From: Bradyrhizobium manausense
GTDB taxonomy: Bacteria; Pseudomonadota; Alphaproteobacteria; Rhizobiales; Xanthobacteraceae
Assembly (NCBI RefSeq): GCF_018130615.1
Contig: NZ_JAFCKB010000004.1
Span: forward strand, 1-64,000
Direction: 5' to 3'
Length of the DNA stretch: 64,000 nt
This document shows, one piece after another, positions 27,287-40,276 of this stretch (positions are counted from its first letter, which is position 1; each line of letters starts with the position of its first letter). The position numbers were made by a program, and so were the translations under genes. The notes below the pieces were generated by a model. The model saw only the letters and a list, made by a program, of their open reading frames with translations. It had not been told where the DNA came from and made no database searches.

Positions 27287-27700
27287 TTACTCCGCAATGC
27301 GCTCGACGAAGCGCGTCTTGATCGGCAGCTTGGCGGCCGCCAGCGTCAGCGCCTCACGCGCCGTCTGGGTGTTGACGCCGTCGATCTCGAACAGCACCCG
27401 GCCCGGCTTGACGCGGGCCACCCACAGTTCCGGCGAACCCTTGCCGGAGCCCATGCGGACTTCGGCCGGCTTCTTCGACACCGGAACGTCGGGGAACACG
27501 CGGATCCAGACGCGGCCGGCGCGCTTCATGTGGCGGGTCAGCGCGCGGCGGGCGGCTTCGATCTGGCGCGCGGTGACGCGCTCAGGCTCGGTCGCCTTCA
27601 GGCCGAACTGGCCGAACGCCAACGTCGCGCCCGAAGACGCGACGCCGTGGATGCGGCCCTTATGCGCCTTCCGGAACTTCGTTTTCTTAGGTTGCATCAT
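27287..27700 (-). CDS. rplP: 50S ribosomal protein L16
   Basis: The 137-residue protein [36 protein letters not shown] is L16, which lies near the A-site and is needed for peptidyl-transferase activity ([25 protein letters not shown]). It follows rpsC by 30 nt. A second ATG one codon in is an alternative start. Confidence 0.97.
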   Translation of the reverse strand: MMQPKKTKFRKAHKGRIHGVASSGATLAFGQFGLKATEPERVTARQIEAARRALTRHMKRAGRVWIRVFPDVPVSKKPAEVRMGSGKGSPELWVARVKPGRVLFEIDGVNTQTAREALTLAAAKLPIKTRFVERIAE

Positions 27701-27730
27701 GGCTTTAAGCCCTCAAATTCCTGTGCGGCT

Positions 27731-28456
<726 letters not shown>

Positions 28457-28474
28457 CGTTTTCTCCTGCGACCC

Positions 28475-28864
28475 TTAAGCCGCTGCTGCTTCGGCTTCGA
28501 CCTGACGAACAATGATCGTCAGCTGCGAAAATGGTTTGTAGACACGGCCCGAGCGGCCGCGGCCGCGGGCGGCAAAGCGCTTCATCACGAGGCCGTTGCC
28601 GACGAAGGCCTGCGCCACGACGAGATCGTCGACGTCGAGGTCGTGGTTGTTCTCGGCATTGGCGATAGCCGATTCCAGGCACTTCTTCACGTCAACCGCG
28701 ATCCGCTTGCGCGAAAACTGCAGGTCGGCGAGCGCAGCGGAAGCCTTCCGGCCGCGAATGAGCTGGGCGACCAGGTTGAGCTTCTGCGGGCTCACCCGCA
28801 GCATCCGGGCGACCGCCTTGGCCTCGTTCTCGGCGAGGCTCCGTTCGCGCTTAGGTTTGCTCAT
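28475..28864 (-). CDS. rplV: 50S ribosomal protein L22
   Basis: The 129-residue protein [45 protein letters not shown] is L22, whose long hairpin ([26 protein letters not shown]) reaches into the exit tunnel, the site of some macrolide-resistance changes; no deletion is visible there. It is 10 nt after rpsS. Confidence 0.98.
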   Translation of the reverse strand: MSKPKRERSLAENEAKAVARMLRVSPQKLNLVAQLIRGRKASAALADLQFSRKRIAVDVKKCLESAIANAENNHDLDVDDLVVAQAFVGNGLVMKRFAARGRGRSGRVYKPFSQLTIIVRQVEAEAAAA

Positions 28865-28874
28865 CGTTTAATCC

Positions 28875-29153
28875 TCAAGCCTTCTTGGCTTTCTTGTCGC
28901 CGGAGTGGCCATGGAAGGTCCGGGTCGGCGAGAACTCGCCGAACTTGTGACCGACCATTTCCTCGTTGACGGCCACCGGCACGTGCTTCTGACCGTTGTA
29001 GACGCCGAAGGTCAGGCCGACGAACTGCGGCAGGATCGTCGAGCGACGGCTCCAGATCTTGATGACGTCGTGACGGCCGGACGCGCGCGCGGCATCTGCC
29101 TTCTTGAGCAGAGAACCCTCGACGAACGGGCCTTTCCAGACTGAACGAACCAT
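28875..29153 (-). CDS. rpsS: 30S ribosomal protein S19
   Basis: The 92-residue protein [26 protein letters not shown] is S19, ending [10 protein letters not shown]-like [20 protein letters not shown]. It lies in the 30S head with S13. It is 12 nt after rplB. Confidence 0.98.
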   Translation of the reverse strand: MVRSVWKGPFVEGSLLKKADAARASGRHDVIKIWSRRSTILPQFVGLTFGVYNGQKHVPVAVNEEMVGHKFGEFSPTRTFHGHSGDKKAKKA

Positions 29154-29165
29154 GTCCGTCGTTCC

Positions 29166-29999
29166 TTACTTCTTCCGCTTGTGGCGGCTTAGGAGAATGA
29201 ATTTGTTGGTCGACTTGTTGGAGCGGGTCTTCTTACCCTTGGTCGGCTTGCCCCACGGGGTGACCGGGTGGCGACCGCCCGAGGTACGACCTTCACCACC
29301 GCCGTGCGGATGGTCGATCGGGTTCATCGAAACGCCGCGGTTATGCGGCTTACGGCCCAACCAACGGTTGCGGCCGGCCTTGCCGATCGAGGTGTTCATG
29401 TGGTCCGGGTTCGACACCGCACCGATCGTGCCGCGGCACCGTCCGTGCACCAACCGCTGCTCACCCGAGTTCAGACGGATGATGACGTAGTCCTGGTCGC
29501 GACCGACGAGCTGGGCGTAGGTACCGGCGGAACGGGCGAGCTGGCCGCCCTTCCCGATCTTGACCTCGATGTTGTGGATGATCGTGCCGACCGGCATGTT
29601 GCCGAGCGGCATGACGTTGCCCGGCTTCACGTCGACATAGTTGCCGGCCACCACCGAATCGCCGACCGCCAAGCGTTGCGGCGCCAGGATATAGGCCTGA
29701 GTGCCGTCTTCATACTTGACCAGCGCGATGAACGCGGTGCGGTTCGGATCGTATTCCAGCCGCTCGACGGTCGCGGGCGCGTCGACCTTGTCGCGCTTGA
29801 AGTCGACGATGCGCAGCGTCTGCTTGTGACCGCCGCCGCGGAAGCGCACGGTGATGCGACCGGTGTTGTTGCGACCACCCGAGGAGTGCTTGCCTTCGGT
29901 GAGCGCCTTGACCGGCTTGCCCTTGTAGAGGGCTGAACGATCGACCATGACCAGCTGGCGCTGGCCCGGTGTCGTGGGATTGAATTTCTTCAGTGCCAT
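29166..29999 (-). CDS. rplB: 50S ribosomal protein L2
   Basis: The 277-residue protein [22 protein letters not shown] is L2, the most conserved large-subunit protein, needed for subunit joining and peptide-bond formation. The conserved histidine loop [25 protein letters not shown] is intact. It is 12 nt after rplW. Confidence 0.98.
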   Translation of the reverse strand: MALKKFNPTTPGQRQLVMVDRSALYKGKPVKALTEGKHSSGGRNNTGRITVRFRGGGHKQTLRIVDFKRDKVDAPATVERLEYDPNRTAFIALVKYEDGTQAYILAPQRLAVGDSVVAGNYVDVKPGNVMPLGNMPVGTIIHNIEVKIGKGGQLARSAGTYAQLVGRDQDYVIIRLNSGEQRLVHGRCRGTIGAVSNPDHMNTSIGKAGRNRWLGRKPHNRGVSMNPIDHPHGGGEGRTSGGRHPVTPWGKPTKGKKTRSNKSTNKFILLSRHKRKK

Positions 30000-30011
30000 C
30001 GTCGTGCGACC

Positions 30012-30314
30012 TTACAGACCGGTGGTCACGTCGATCCGATGACCCTCTTCGAGGGTCACGATCGCGCGCTTGGTGTTCGACTGCGAGCCGAGATTGCCGC
30101 GGAAGACCTTGGTCTTGCCCTTGCGGACCAGCGTGTTGACGCTCTTGACCTTGACGTCAAACAGCTTCTCGATCGCTTCCTTGATCTGCGGCTTGGTCGC
30201 CTTCGCGGCCACCTTGAACAGAACCTTGTTGTGCTCGGACGCCAGCGTCGCCTTTTCGGTGACGACCGGGGCGACGATCACGTCGTAGTGGCGGGCCTCG
30301 ATGTTCTTCGTCAT
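30012..30314 (-). CDS. rplW: 50S ribosomal protein L23
   Basis: The 100-residue protein [24 protein letters not shown] is L23, at the tunnel exit, the dock for trigger factor and [27 protein letters not shown] is the core. Its start overlaps the rplD stop by 4 nt. Confidence 0.98.
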   Translation of the reverse strand: MTKNIEARHYDVIVAPVVTEKATLASEHNKVLFKVAAKATKPQIKEAIEKLFDVKVKSVNTLVRKGKTKVFRGNLGSQSNTKRAIVTLEEGHRIDVTTGL

Positions 30315-30931
30315 TTGAAGCGCGCCTCCAGCGCATCGATGGCGGCCTTGGTCAGAACGAGCTTCTGACGGCGCAGGATGTCATAGACGTTGATGCCCTG
30401 GATCGGCAGCACGTCCATGTTCGGGATGTTGCGGGCCGCAGCGGCAAAGCCGTTGTTGAGCTCGGCGCCGTCGATGATCAGCGCGTTGGTCAGACCGAGG
30501 CCCGAGAAGTGACCGAGCAGCGCCTTGGTCTTGGCGGCTTCCAGCGCGGCCTTGTCGATCACGAGCAGATCGCCGTCCTTGGCCTTGGCCGAGAGCGCAT
30601 GCTTCAGAGCGAGCGCACGGACCTTCTTCGGCAAGTCGGTGGCGTGCGAACGCACGACCGGACCGAAGGCACGACCGCCGCCGCGGAACTGCGGCACGCG
30701 GGCCGAGCCGTGACGAGCACCGCCGGTGCCCTTCTGCTTGTACATCTTCTTGCCGGTGCGCCAGATCTCGGCGCGCCCCTTGGCCTTGTGCGTGCCGGCC
30801 TGACGCTTGTTGAGCTGCCACTGCACGCAACGCGCAATGATGTCCTGGCGCGGCTCAAGGCCGAAAATGGCGTCGGAGAGCTGGACCGAGCCCGCTTCCT
30901 TGCCCTCGAGGGTGGTGACCTTCAATTCCAT
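30311..30931 (-). CDS. rplD: 50S ribosomal protein L4
   Basis: The 206-residue protein [23 protein letters not shown] is L4; the tunnel loop [24 protein letters not shown] is intact. In E. coli L4 represses the S10 operon through its leader; no such leader could be recognised here because rpsJ follows tuf directly. ATG 30931 starts 1 nt after the rplC stop. Confidence 0.98.
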   Translation of the reverse strand: MELKVTTLEGKEAGSVQLSDAIFGLEPRQDIIARCVQWQLNKRQAGTHKAKGRAEIWRTGKKMYKQKGTGGARHGSARVPQFRGGGRAFGPVVRSHATDLPKKVRALALKHALSAKAKDGDLLVIDKAALEAAKTKALLGHFSGLGLTNALIIDGAELNNGFAAAARNIPNMDVLPIQGINVYDILRRQKLVLTKAAIDALEARFK

Positions 30932-30932
30932 C

Positions 30933-31649
30933 TCACGCACCCTCTTGCTGGGCCGCAGCCTCGGCTTCGCCGCCCGCAACCTTGAACTTGCCGGGCTTCG
31001 GAGCATCCTTCGGCAGCGGCTTCTTGACGGCGTCGCGCACACGGATCCAGCCGCCCTTGGAGCCGGGAACGGCGCCTTCGACGAGGATCAGGCCACGCTC
31101 GACGTCGAGCTGAACGACGCGGAGGTTGAGCGTGGTGATGCGGTCGACACCCATGTGGCCGGGCATCTTCTTGTTCTTCCAGGTCTTGCCGGGGTCCTGA
31201 CGACCACCGGTCGAACCGATCGAACGGTGCGAGACCGACACACCGTGCGTGGCGCGCAGACCGCCGAAGTTCCAGCGCTTCATACCGCCGGCGAAGCCCT
31301 TACCCACCGAGGTGCCGGTGACGTCGACGAACTGGCCGACGACGAAGTGGTCGGCCAGGATCTCGGCGCCCACGGGGATCATGGCATCCGCGGAGACGCG
31401 GAATTCCTCGACCTGCCGCTTCGGCTCGACCTTGGCGACCGCGAACTGGCCGCGCTCTGCCTTGGGCATGTACACGGTCTTGCGGCTGCCAGAACCAAGC
31501 TGGAGCGCGACATAACCGTTCTTCTCTTCAGTGCGGTGGCCTACGACCTGGCAATTGCCGAGCTTCAGCACGGTCACGGGGATATGTTCGCCGGCCTCTG
31601 TAAAGACCCGCGTCATCCCGACCTTTTGTGCGATCACTCCGGAGCGCAT
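30933..31649 (-). CDS. rplC: 50S ribosomal protein L3
   Basis: The 238-residue protein [31 protein letters not shown] is L3, an early-assembly protein whose loop ([42 protein letters not shown]) reaches the peptidyl-transferase centre. The C-terminus [13 protein letters not shown] is an Ala/Glu extension. An AGGAAG site precedes the ATG. Confidence 0.98.
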   Translation of the reverse strand: MRSGVIAQKVGMTRVFTEAGEHIPVTVLKLGNCQVVGHRTEEKNGYVALQLGSGSRKTVYMPKAERGQFAVAKVEPKRQVEEFRVSADAMIPVGAEILADHFVVGQFVDVTGTSVGKGFAGGMKRWNFGGLRATHGVSVSHRSIGSTGGRQDPGKTWKNKKMPGHMGVDRITTLNLRVVQLDVERGLILVEGAVPGSKGGWIRVRDAVKKPLPKDAPKPGKFKVAGGEAEAAAQQEGA

Positions 31650-31702
31650 CGGCGTGCTTCCTGTTCTTTCTGTCCGCTAGGTGCGAACGTGATCCAAAAA
31701 TC

Positions 31703-32011
31703 TTAGAGCTTGATCTCGACGTCGACACCGGCGGCCAGGTCGAGCTTCATCAAAGCATCGACGGTCTGCGGGGTCGGATCGACGATGTCGAGCAGACGCT
31801 TGTGGGTGCGCATCTCGAACTGTTCGCGGCTCTTCTTGTCGACGTGGGGCGAACGGTTGACGGTGAACTTCTCGATGCGGGTGGGCAGCGGAATGGGTCC
31901 GCGGACCTGCGCACCGGTGCGCTTCGCCGTGTTCACGATCTCGCGGGTCGACGTATCGAGGATACGATGGTCGAACGCTTTGAGACGGATGCGAATATTT
32001 TGGCCGTTCAT
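31703..32011 (-). CDS. rpsJ: 30S ribosomal protein S10 / NusE
   Basis: The 102-residue protein [45 protein letters not shown] is S10, which also acts as NusE in antitermination and binds NusB and NusG. ATG 32011 gives the standard N-terminus. The 82-nt spacer to tuf carries copy C of the GGCGAAT hairpin repeat. Confidence 0.98.
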
Positions 32012-32035
32012 TGCCGTGGTCTCTCTTCGTTGGGT

Positions 32036-32076
32036 GGCGAATAGCGAATAGCGAATGTCACCATTCGCTACTCGCC
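32036..32076. repeat. GGCGAAT hairpin repeat, copy C (tuf-rpsJ spacer)
   Basis: GGCGAATAGCGAATAGCGAATG (32036-32057) contains a 7-nt tandem (AGCGAAT twice) and pairs with CATTCGCTACTCGCC (32062-32076). It is the third ribosomal-operon copy of this small repeat and lies directly upstream of rpsJ. Confidence 0.75.
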
Positions 32077-32093
32077 GATCCCTATTCTCGTAA

Positions 32094-33284
<1,191 letters not shown>

Positions 33285-33324
33285 TTGACTCTCCGTTCAA
33301 TCGTCAGCTTTAGACCGACGACAA

Positions 33325-35397
<2,073 letters not shown>

Positions 35398-35427
35398 GGG
35401 CTGTTCCTTAGATTCCGTGTTTCGCCG

Positions 35428-35913
<486 letters not shown>

Positions 35914-36285
35914 TTACTTCGGACGCTTGGCGCCGTACTTCGAACGACGCTGCTTACGGTTCTTGACGCCCTGGGTATCCAGTACGCCGCGGAGGATGTG
36001 GTAGCGCACGCCAGGCAAGTCCTTGACGCGACCGCCGCGGATCATGACCACCGAGTGCTCCTGGAGGTTATGGCCTTCACCGGGGATGTAACCGATCACC
36101 TCGAAACCGTTGGTCAGGCGCACCTTGGCGACCTTACGAAGCGCCGAGTTCGGCTTCTTCGGGGTCGTCGTATAGACGCGGGTGCAAACACCACGCTTCT
36201 GTGGCGACTGCTGCAGCGCCGGCACCTTCTTGCGCGACTTCTGCACTTCACGCGGTTGAGCGATCAGCTGGTTGATCGTCGGCAT
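35914..36285 (-). CDS. rpsL: 30S ribosomal protein S12
   Basis: The 123-residue protein [57 protein letters not shown] is S12, at the decoding centre. The lysines altered in streptomycin-resistant mutants (TPKKPNSA and RVKDLPG motifs) are wild type. ATG 36285 is preferred to upstream in-frame codons because it gives the invariant N-terminus. It is the first gene of the str-S10-spc-alpha unit. Confidence 0.98.
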   Translation of the reverse strand: MPTINQLIAQPREVQKSRKKVPALQQSPQKRGVCTRVYTTTPKKPNSALRKVAKVRLTNGFEVIGYIPGEGHNLQEHSVVMIRGGRVKDLPGVRYHILRGVLDTQGVKNRKQRRSKYGAKRPK

Positions 36286-36948
36286 CCTGGCCTTACCCTT
36301 TGTTATCGCAACCCCTTGCGGGTCTGCTGTCTTGCCGCGGCCCATTGGGACCGCAAATTCTTTCGAGCTACCCGCTCGCCGGGGCCCGCCCTGCGCAGAA
36401 CAATCCACACAAAGCGAAATCGCGCCAACCGCCCATCGCTGAGTGGAAAGCGCTTCGACGCCACAGAGGACCGCAGTATTGAGGCCGATCAGCGTAAAGC
36501 CGCGGCCCGCGCACTGAGGTCATGCATCCGAATTCGGTCTCACGAGAACAGGCTCGAGAGACCTAAAATCGCACTGGCATTGCCTAGCTATTATCGACAG
36601 CGTTTGAGCGGCATTCGTCGAGGTTGGTGCCCGTTTTGCGATCCCTGAGGATCAACGGGTGGCCCGTTCCGACGTTGGCAATGCTCACCGCCTGTCGTTA
36701 AGTGAGGCGCTTTCTATAAGTGAGAATCGATCAAGTCAAGGCGAAACGACAGTCACAAAGCGCTTCTCGCACCTTGGGAAATCGCCCGCTTGGCGCCCTC
36801 ACTGCGCGCCCCGGATATGGGAAGGAAGCGCAGGTTCCGCTAGCCCTAGACCGGTTTATATCCGGGTGAAATATACTTTTATAACCAATGCTAAGGCTTT
36901 TTTTCCTGTTGATGCGTCAATCTGCCGCCTTCGGCAGAGACAGGCGCC
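36286..36948. other. Control region between divergent rpsL and FAD-protein genes
   Basis: 663 nt without a supported gene. It contains a good minus-strand promoter (36711-36739) for rpsL, giving a leader of about 420 nt, and an AT-rich stretch at 36850-36905 just before the plus-strand FAD gene that could hold its promoter. Short open frames here have atypical composition and were not accepted. Confidence 0.6.
36711..36739 (-). promoter_or_regulatory. Candidate sigma70 promoter of the str operon
   Basis: On the minus strand CTTGACT (-35 TTGACT, 36734-36739) and TAGAAA (36711-36716) are 17 nt apart; an overlapping TATAGA gives 15-nt spacing. The CTTGAC form is the usual strong alphaproteobacterial -35. 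Transcription would start near 36704. Confidence 0.5.
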
Positions 36949-38199
36949 ATGCGGTACACCGACATTGCCATCATCGGCGGAGGACTCGCCGGATCAACGG
37001 CCGCCGCGATGCTCGGGCGCGCCGGCATTTCGGCGGTGCTGATCGACCCGCACGAGGCCTATCCAGCCGATTTTCGCGTCGAGAAACTCAGCGGTCATGG
37101 GCAAGTCGAGCGATTCCAGCGCACGGGAATCGCCGACTCAGTCCTGCGCCGCGCGACTTTCTCCGGCGAGAACTGGATCGCGCGCTTCGGTCATCTCCTC
37201 GACAAGGCGCCAAGCCGGCAGTTCAACATCCTCTACGATTCCCTGGTTAACGCGATCCGCGACGAGATTCCCGACACAATCGAGCGAATCTGGAGCAAGG
37301 CGGTGTCGGTCGAGACCAGCACCGAGCGGCAGAGAATCGCGCTCGGCAACGACGAGACGATCTCAGCCCGTCTGGTCGTGCTCGCCAACGGCCTGAACGT
37401 CGGCCTGCGCCACCAGCTTGGTATCAAGCGAACCGTCATCAGCACCTGCCATTCGATCTCGATCGGCTTCGACGTGGTGCCGGCCGGGCGGAATTCGTTC
37501 GACTTCCCGGCCCTGACCTATTTCTCGGAGCAGCCAAGCGACCGCATCCCCTACATCTCGCTGTTTCCGGTCGGCACCCGGATGCGGGCCAATCTGTTCG
37601 TGTATCGCGGCTTCGACGATCCCTGGCTGCGCGAATTTCGCCGTGCGCCGGCCGAGACGTTGAACGCCGCCCTGCCCCGGCTCAAGCGCATCACCGGTCC
37701 GTTCGACATCATCGGCGAGATGAAGATCCGCCCGGTCGATCTCTATGTGAACGACTCCAGTCACCAACCGGGCGTGGTGCTGGCGGGCGACGCTTTCGCG
37801 ACCTCCTGCCCCGTTGCCGGCACCGGCTGCGACAAGGTGTTCACCGACGTCGAGCGGCTCTGCAATGTCCACATCCCGCAATGGCTTGCGTCCGACGGGA
37901 TGGATACGGGCAAGATCGCCGCCTTCTACGCCGATCCGGTCAAGCGGGCCTGCGACCAATGGGCGGCAGCCAAAGCCTTCGACTTCCGCTCGGTTTCGGT
38001 TGCGACGAACCCCTACTGGACCGCACAGCGCTGGGCGCGCTTCATGGCGTGGTCGACCCAGGGATTATTGCGGAGGCTCGGAGGCGCGTTCCATCTCGAG
38101 CCGAACTTCCTCGGTCACTCCTCGTCGTCCTCGTCCTCATCATCCTCGTCGAGGTCATCCTCATCGTCTTCGTCATCGTCGCTATCGTCGTCGGCCTGA
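36949..38199 (+). CDS. FAD-dependent monooxygenase-like oxidoreductase
   Basis: The 416-residue protein has an N-terminal FAD-binding motif (DIAIIGGGLAGSTAAAMLGRAG, residues 5-26), and a second FAD contact VVLAGDAFATSCPVAGTGCDK around residue 280, as in group A flavin monooxygenases and related halogenase/geranylgeranyl-reductase folds. The substrate is unknown. Residues about 390-416 are nearly all serine because the frame runs on, antisense, into the acidic-tail codons of the ABC exporter gene; the two genes overlap convergently by 85 nt. The real folded part probably ends near LEPNFLGHS. Confidence 0.75.
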   Translation: MRYTDIAIIGGGLAGSTAAAMLGRAGISAVLIDPHEAYPADFRVEKLSGHGQVERFQRTGIADSVLRRATFSGENWIARFGHLLDKAPSRQFNILYDSLVNAIRDEIPDTIERIWSKAVSVETSTERQRIALGNDETISARLVVLANGLNVGLRHQLGIKRTVISTCHSISIGFDVVPAGRNSFDFPALTYFSEQPSDRIPYISLFPVGTRMRANLFVYRGFDDPWLREFRRAPAETLNAALPRLKRITGPFDIIGEMKIRPVDLYVNDSSHQPGVVLAGDAFATSCPVAGTGCDKVFTDVERLCNVHIPQWLASDGMDTGKIAAFYADPVKRACDQWAAAKAFDFRSVSVATNPYWTAQRWARFMAWSTQGLLRRLGGAFHLEPNFLGHSSSSSSSSSSSRSSSSSSSSSLSSSA

Positions 38200-40142
38200 G
38201 CGGCCGCGCCGTGGGGCTGATGGATCTGGTCGTTCCACAGCTTGCGATAGGTGCCGTTCCTGGCGAGCAGCTCGGCATGCGAGCCGCGCTCGATCGCCCT
38301 GCCCCCTGAAATCACGATGATCTCGTCCATCTCGACCACCGACGTCAGGCGGTGTGTCGACCAGATCATGGTGCGGCCCTTGGCGACCTTGAGCAAGGTG
38401 CGGTTGATCGCGGCCTCCGTGGTCTGGTCGAGCGCCGAGGTGGCTTCATCGAGCAGCAGCACGGAGGGATTGCGGATGATCGCGCGCGCGATCGCGAGGC
38501 GCTGGCGCTGGCCGCCCGAAAGCGTATCGCCACGCTCGCCGACCGGGGTGTCGTAGCGTTGCGGCAGGCTCATGATGTAGCGGTGGATCTCCGCCTTCTT
38601 GGCAGCGTCCTCCACCTCCTCGTCAGTCGCACCCTCCTTGCCGAGCCGGATGTTCTCGCGGATCGACATGTTGAACAACATGTTCTCCTGGAACACCACT
38701 GCCATGCTCCGGCGCAGCGAATCCAGCGTTACCTTGCGGACGTCGACACCATCGATGGTGACACGCCCCTCGTCCGGCACGTAGAGCCGCAGGATCAGAT
38801 TGAGCAGCGTGCTCTTGCCGGAGCCGGAGGGACCGACGATGGCGATGCTCTTGCCGACATTGAGCTTGAGGCTGAGATTGTCCAGCACCGGCGTCTGGCC
38901 GCCCTCGTACTGGAACGTCACGTGGTCGAAGGTGATGTCGTTGGTGATGCGCGGCAGATCGGGCGCGCCGGGGCGATCGGCGCCCCGCGTCGGCTCGTCA
39001 AGCAACTCCTGGATGTGGCGGATCGCAGCGGCCGAGGAAATCGACACCGGAATGAAGTGCATCACGTGGGCGATGTTGTAGGAGACCTCCCAGAACGCGC
39101 TCTCGAAGGTGACGAAGGTGCCGATGGTGATCTGGCCCTTGGTCGCCAGATAGGCACCGATCGCAAGCACGACGAGGTGCAGCAGCAGCACCGAGATGGT
39201 GACCGTCCGTTCCACCATCGTCGACAGGAACCCGGCGGCCGCAATCCTGTTGCGGGTCTCGTCGTTGCGGAAGTTGAAGAAGCCGAACATCTTGCGCTGC
39301 AGGCTGAACGCCTTGATCACGGCCTGCGCCGCCACGTTCTCCTGCACCATGCCGAGCAGCGCGCTTTCGTTGAGCTTCTGCTCGTAATTGGCCTGCACCG
39401 CCTTCGGCGTCAGGATGCGCGGGCCGATCAGCGTGATCGGAAACACCAGCAGCGCGACCACCGCGAGCTGCCAGTTCAGGAACAGCATCAGGATGATGCC
39501 GGCGATCAACTCCAGGAACGGCAGCGCGGCACTGTTGGCAAAGGTCTTGACCGAGCCTTCGAAGGCCGAGAGGTCGACCGAGAAGCGCGACAGGATCTCG
39601 CCGCGCTTGGTGCGCCCGAAATAGGCCGCCGGCAGGTCCTGGACGTGCTCGAACAGGCGCTTGCGGACGTCGGAGATGACGCAGGCCGCCAGCCGCGCGT
39701 CCCAGCGCTCGTACCAGACCGCGACGATCGAGGTGAAGATGCCGGCGACCGCGAGCACGCCGAGGATCTTGTACAGCGCCTGGAAATCCTCCTCGCCGAG
39801 CGCATCGTCGATGAGGAACTTGAGGCTGAGCGGCATGATGACGTTGAACAGCGTCTCGACCAGAACGCCGAACGCCACATAGCCCAGGATGCGCTTGTAA
39901 TTGGACAGGAACGGCTTGACGAAGCCCAGGATGGTCGCAAGCGCGCCGGCGGCTTCCCGGGCGGTAAAGACGACGAGATCCTCGTCATCATCGTCGTCAA
40001 GTTCGAGCTCGTCGTCCTCGTCTTCGTCGTCCGCGTCGTCTTCCGGCTCGGGCTCGTGACCGGCGGCAAGCTTGTCCTCGAGCTCGGCTGCCTCTTGCGC
40101 GGCGAGCTTCTGTTTGTCGGGAGAGAGGGGCTTGGACGCCAT
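38115..40142 (-). CDS. ABC exporter (fused membrane and ATPase domains) with acidic tails
   Basis: The 675-residue protein is a type I half-size exporter of the MsbA/LmrA class: about six membrane segments between residues 80 and 370, then an ATPase with Walker A GPSGSGKST (about 438-446), signature LSGGQRQRLAIARAI (about 540) and Walker B VLLLDEATSALD (about 562), with the H-loop STHRLTSV. Residues about 30-57 (EPEPEDDADDEDEDDELELD) and the last 27 (DDDSDDDEDDEDDLDEDDED onward) are almost pure Asp/Glu. It should export a lipid, peptide or small molecule as a homodimer. It overlaps the FAD gene at its 3' end and follows the FAD-methyltransferase gene by 134 nt on the same strand. Confidence 0.85.
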   Translation of the reverse strand: MASKPLSPDKQKLAAQEAAELEDKLAAGHEPEPEDDADDEDEDDELELDDDDDEDLVVFTAREAAGALATILGFVKPFLSNYKRILGYVAFGVLVETLFNVIMPLSLKFLIDDALGEEDFQALYKILGVLAVAGIFTSIVAVWYERWDARLAACVISDVRKRLFEHVQDLPAAYFGRTKRGEILSRFSVDLSAFEGSVKTFANSAALPFLELIAGIILMLFLNWQLAVVALLVFPITLIGPRILTPKAVQANYEQKLNESALLGMVQENVAAQAVIKAFSLQRKMFGFFNFRNDETRNRIAAAGFLSTMVERTVTISVLLLHLVVLAIGAYLATKGQITIGTFVTFESAFWEVSYNIAHVMHFIPVSISSAAAIRHIQELLDEPTRGADRPGAPDLPRITNDITFDHVTFQYEGGQTPVLDNLSLKLNVGKSIAIVGPSGSGKSTLLNLILRLYVPDEGRVTIDGVDVRKVTLDSLRRSMAVVFQENMLFNMSIRENIRLGKEGATDEEVEDAAKKAEIHRYIMSLPQRYDTPVGERGDTLSGGQRQRLAIARAIIRNPSVLLLDEATSALDQTTEAAINRTLLKVAKGRTMIWSTHRLTSVVEMDEIIVISGGRAIERGSHAELLARNGTYRKLWNDQIHQPHGAAAQADDDSDDDEDDEDDLDEDDEDEDDEE

Positions 40143-40230
40143 GAAACCAACCGATGCTGACGGCCGGCATGACCGCAGAGAAAGCAGGGAAATAGCGGAG
40201 CGCCGCTATGACACCGATTCTATGCGATCA

Positions 40231-40265
40231 GGATGAATTCGGCAAAACAATTGGCGAATTCATCC
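40231..40265. promoter_or_regulatory. Perfect 11-bp inverted repeat ahead of the ABC exporter gene
   Basis: GGATGAATTCG (40231-40241) and CGAATTCATCC (40255-40265) are exact inverted copies separated by 13 nt, in the 134-nt spacer between the methyltransferase-fusion stop and the exporter start. No U-run follows, so an operator is more likely than a terminator. Confidence 0.5.
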
Positions 40266-40276
40266 GCCCTGTGATT

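Noticed and set aside
36286-36948. Small plus-strand open frames in the rpsL upstream region
   Set aside because: No ribosome sites, no recognisable domain, and they overlap the promoter region.
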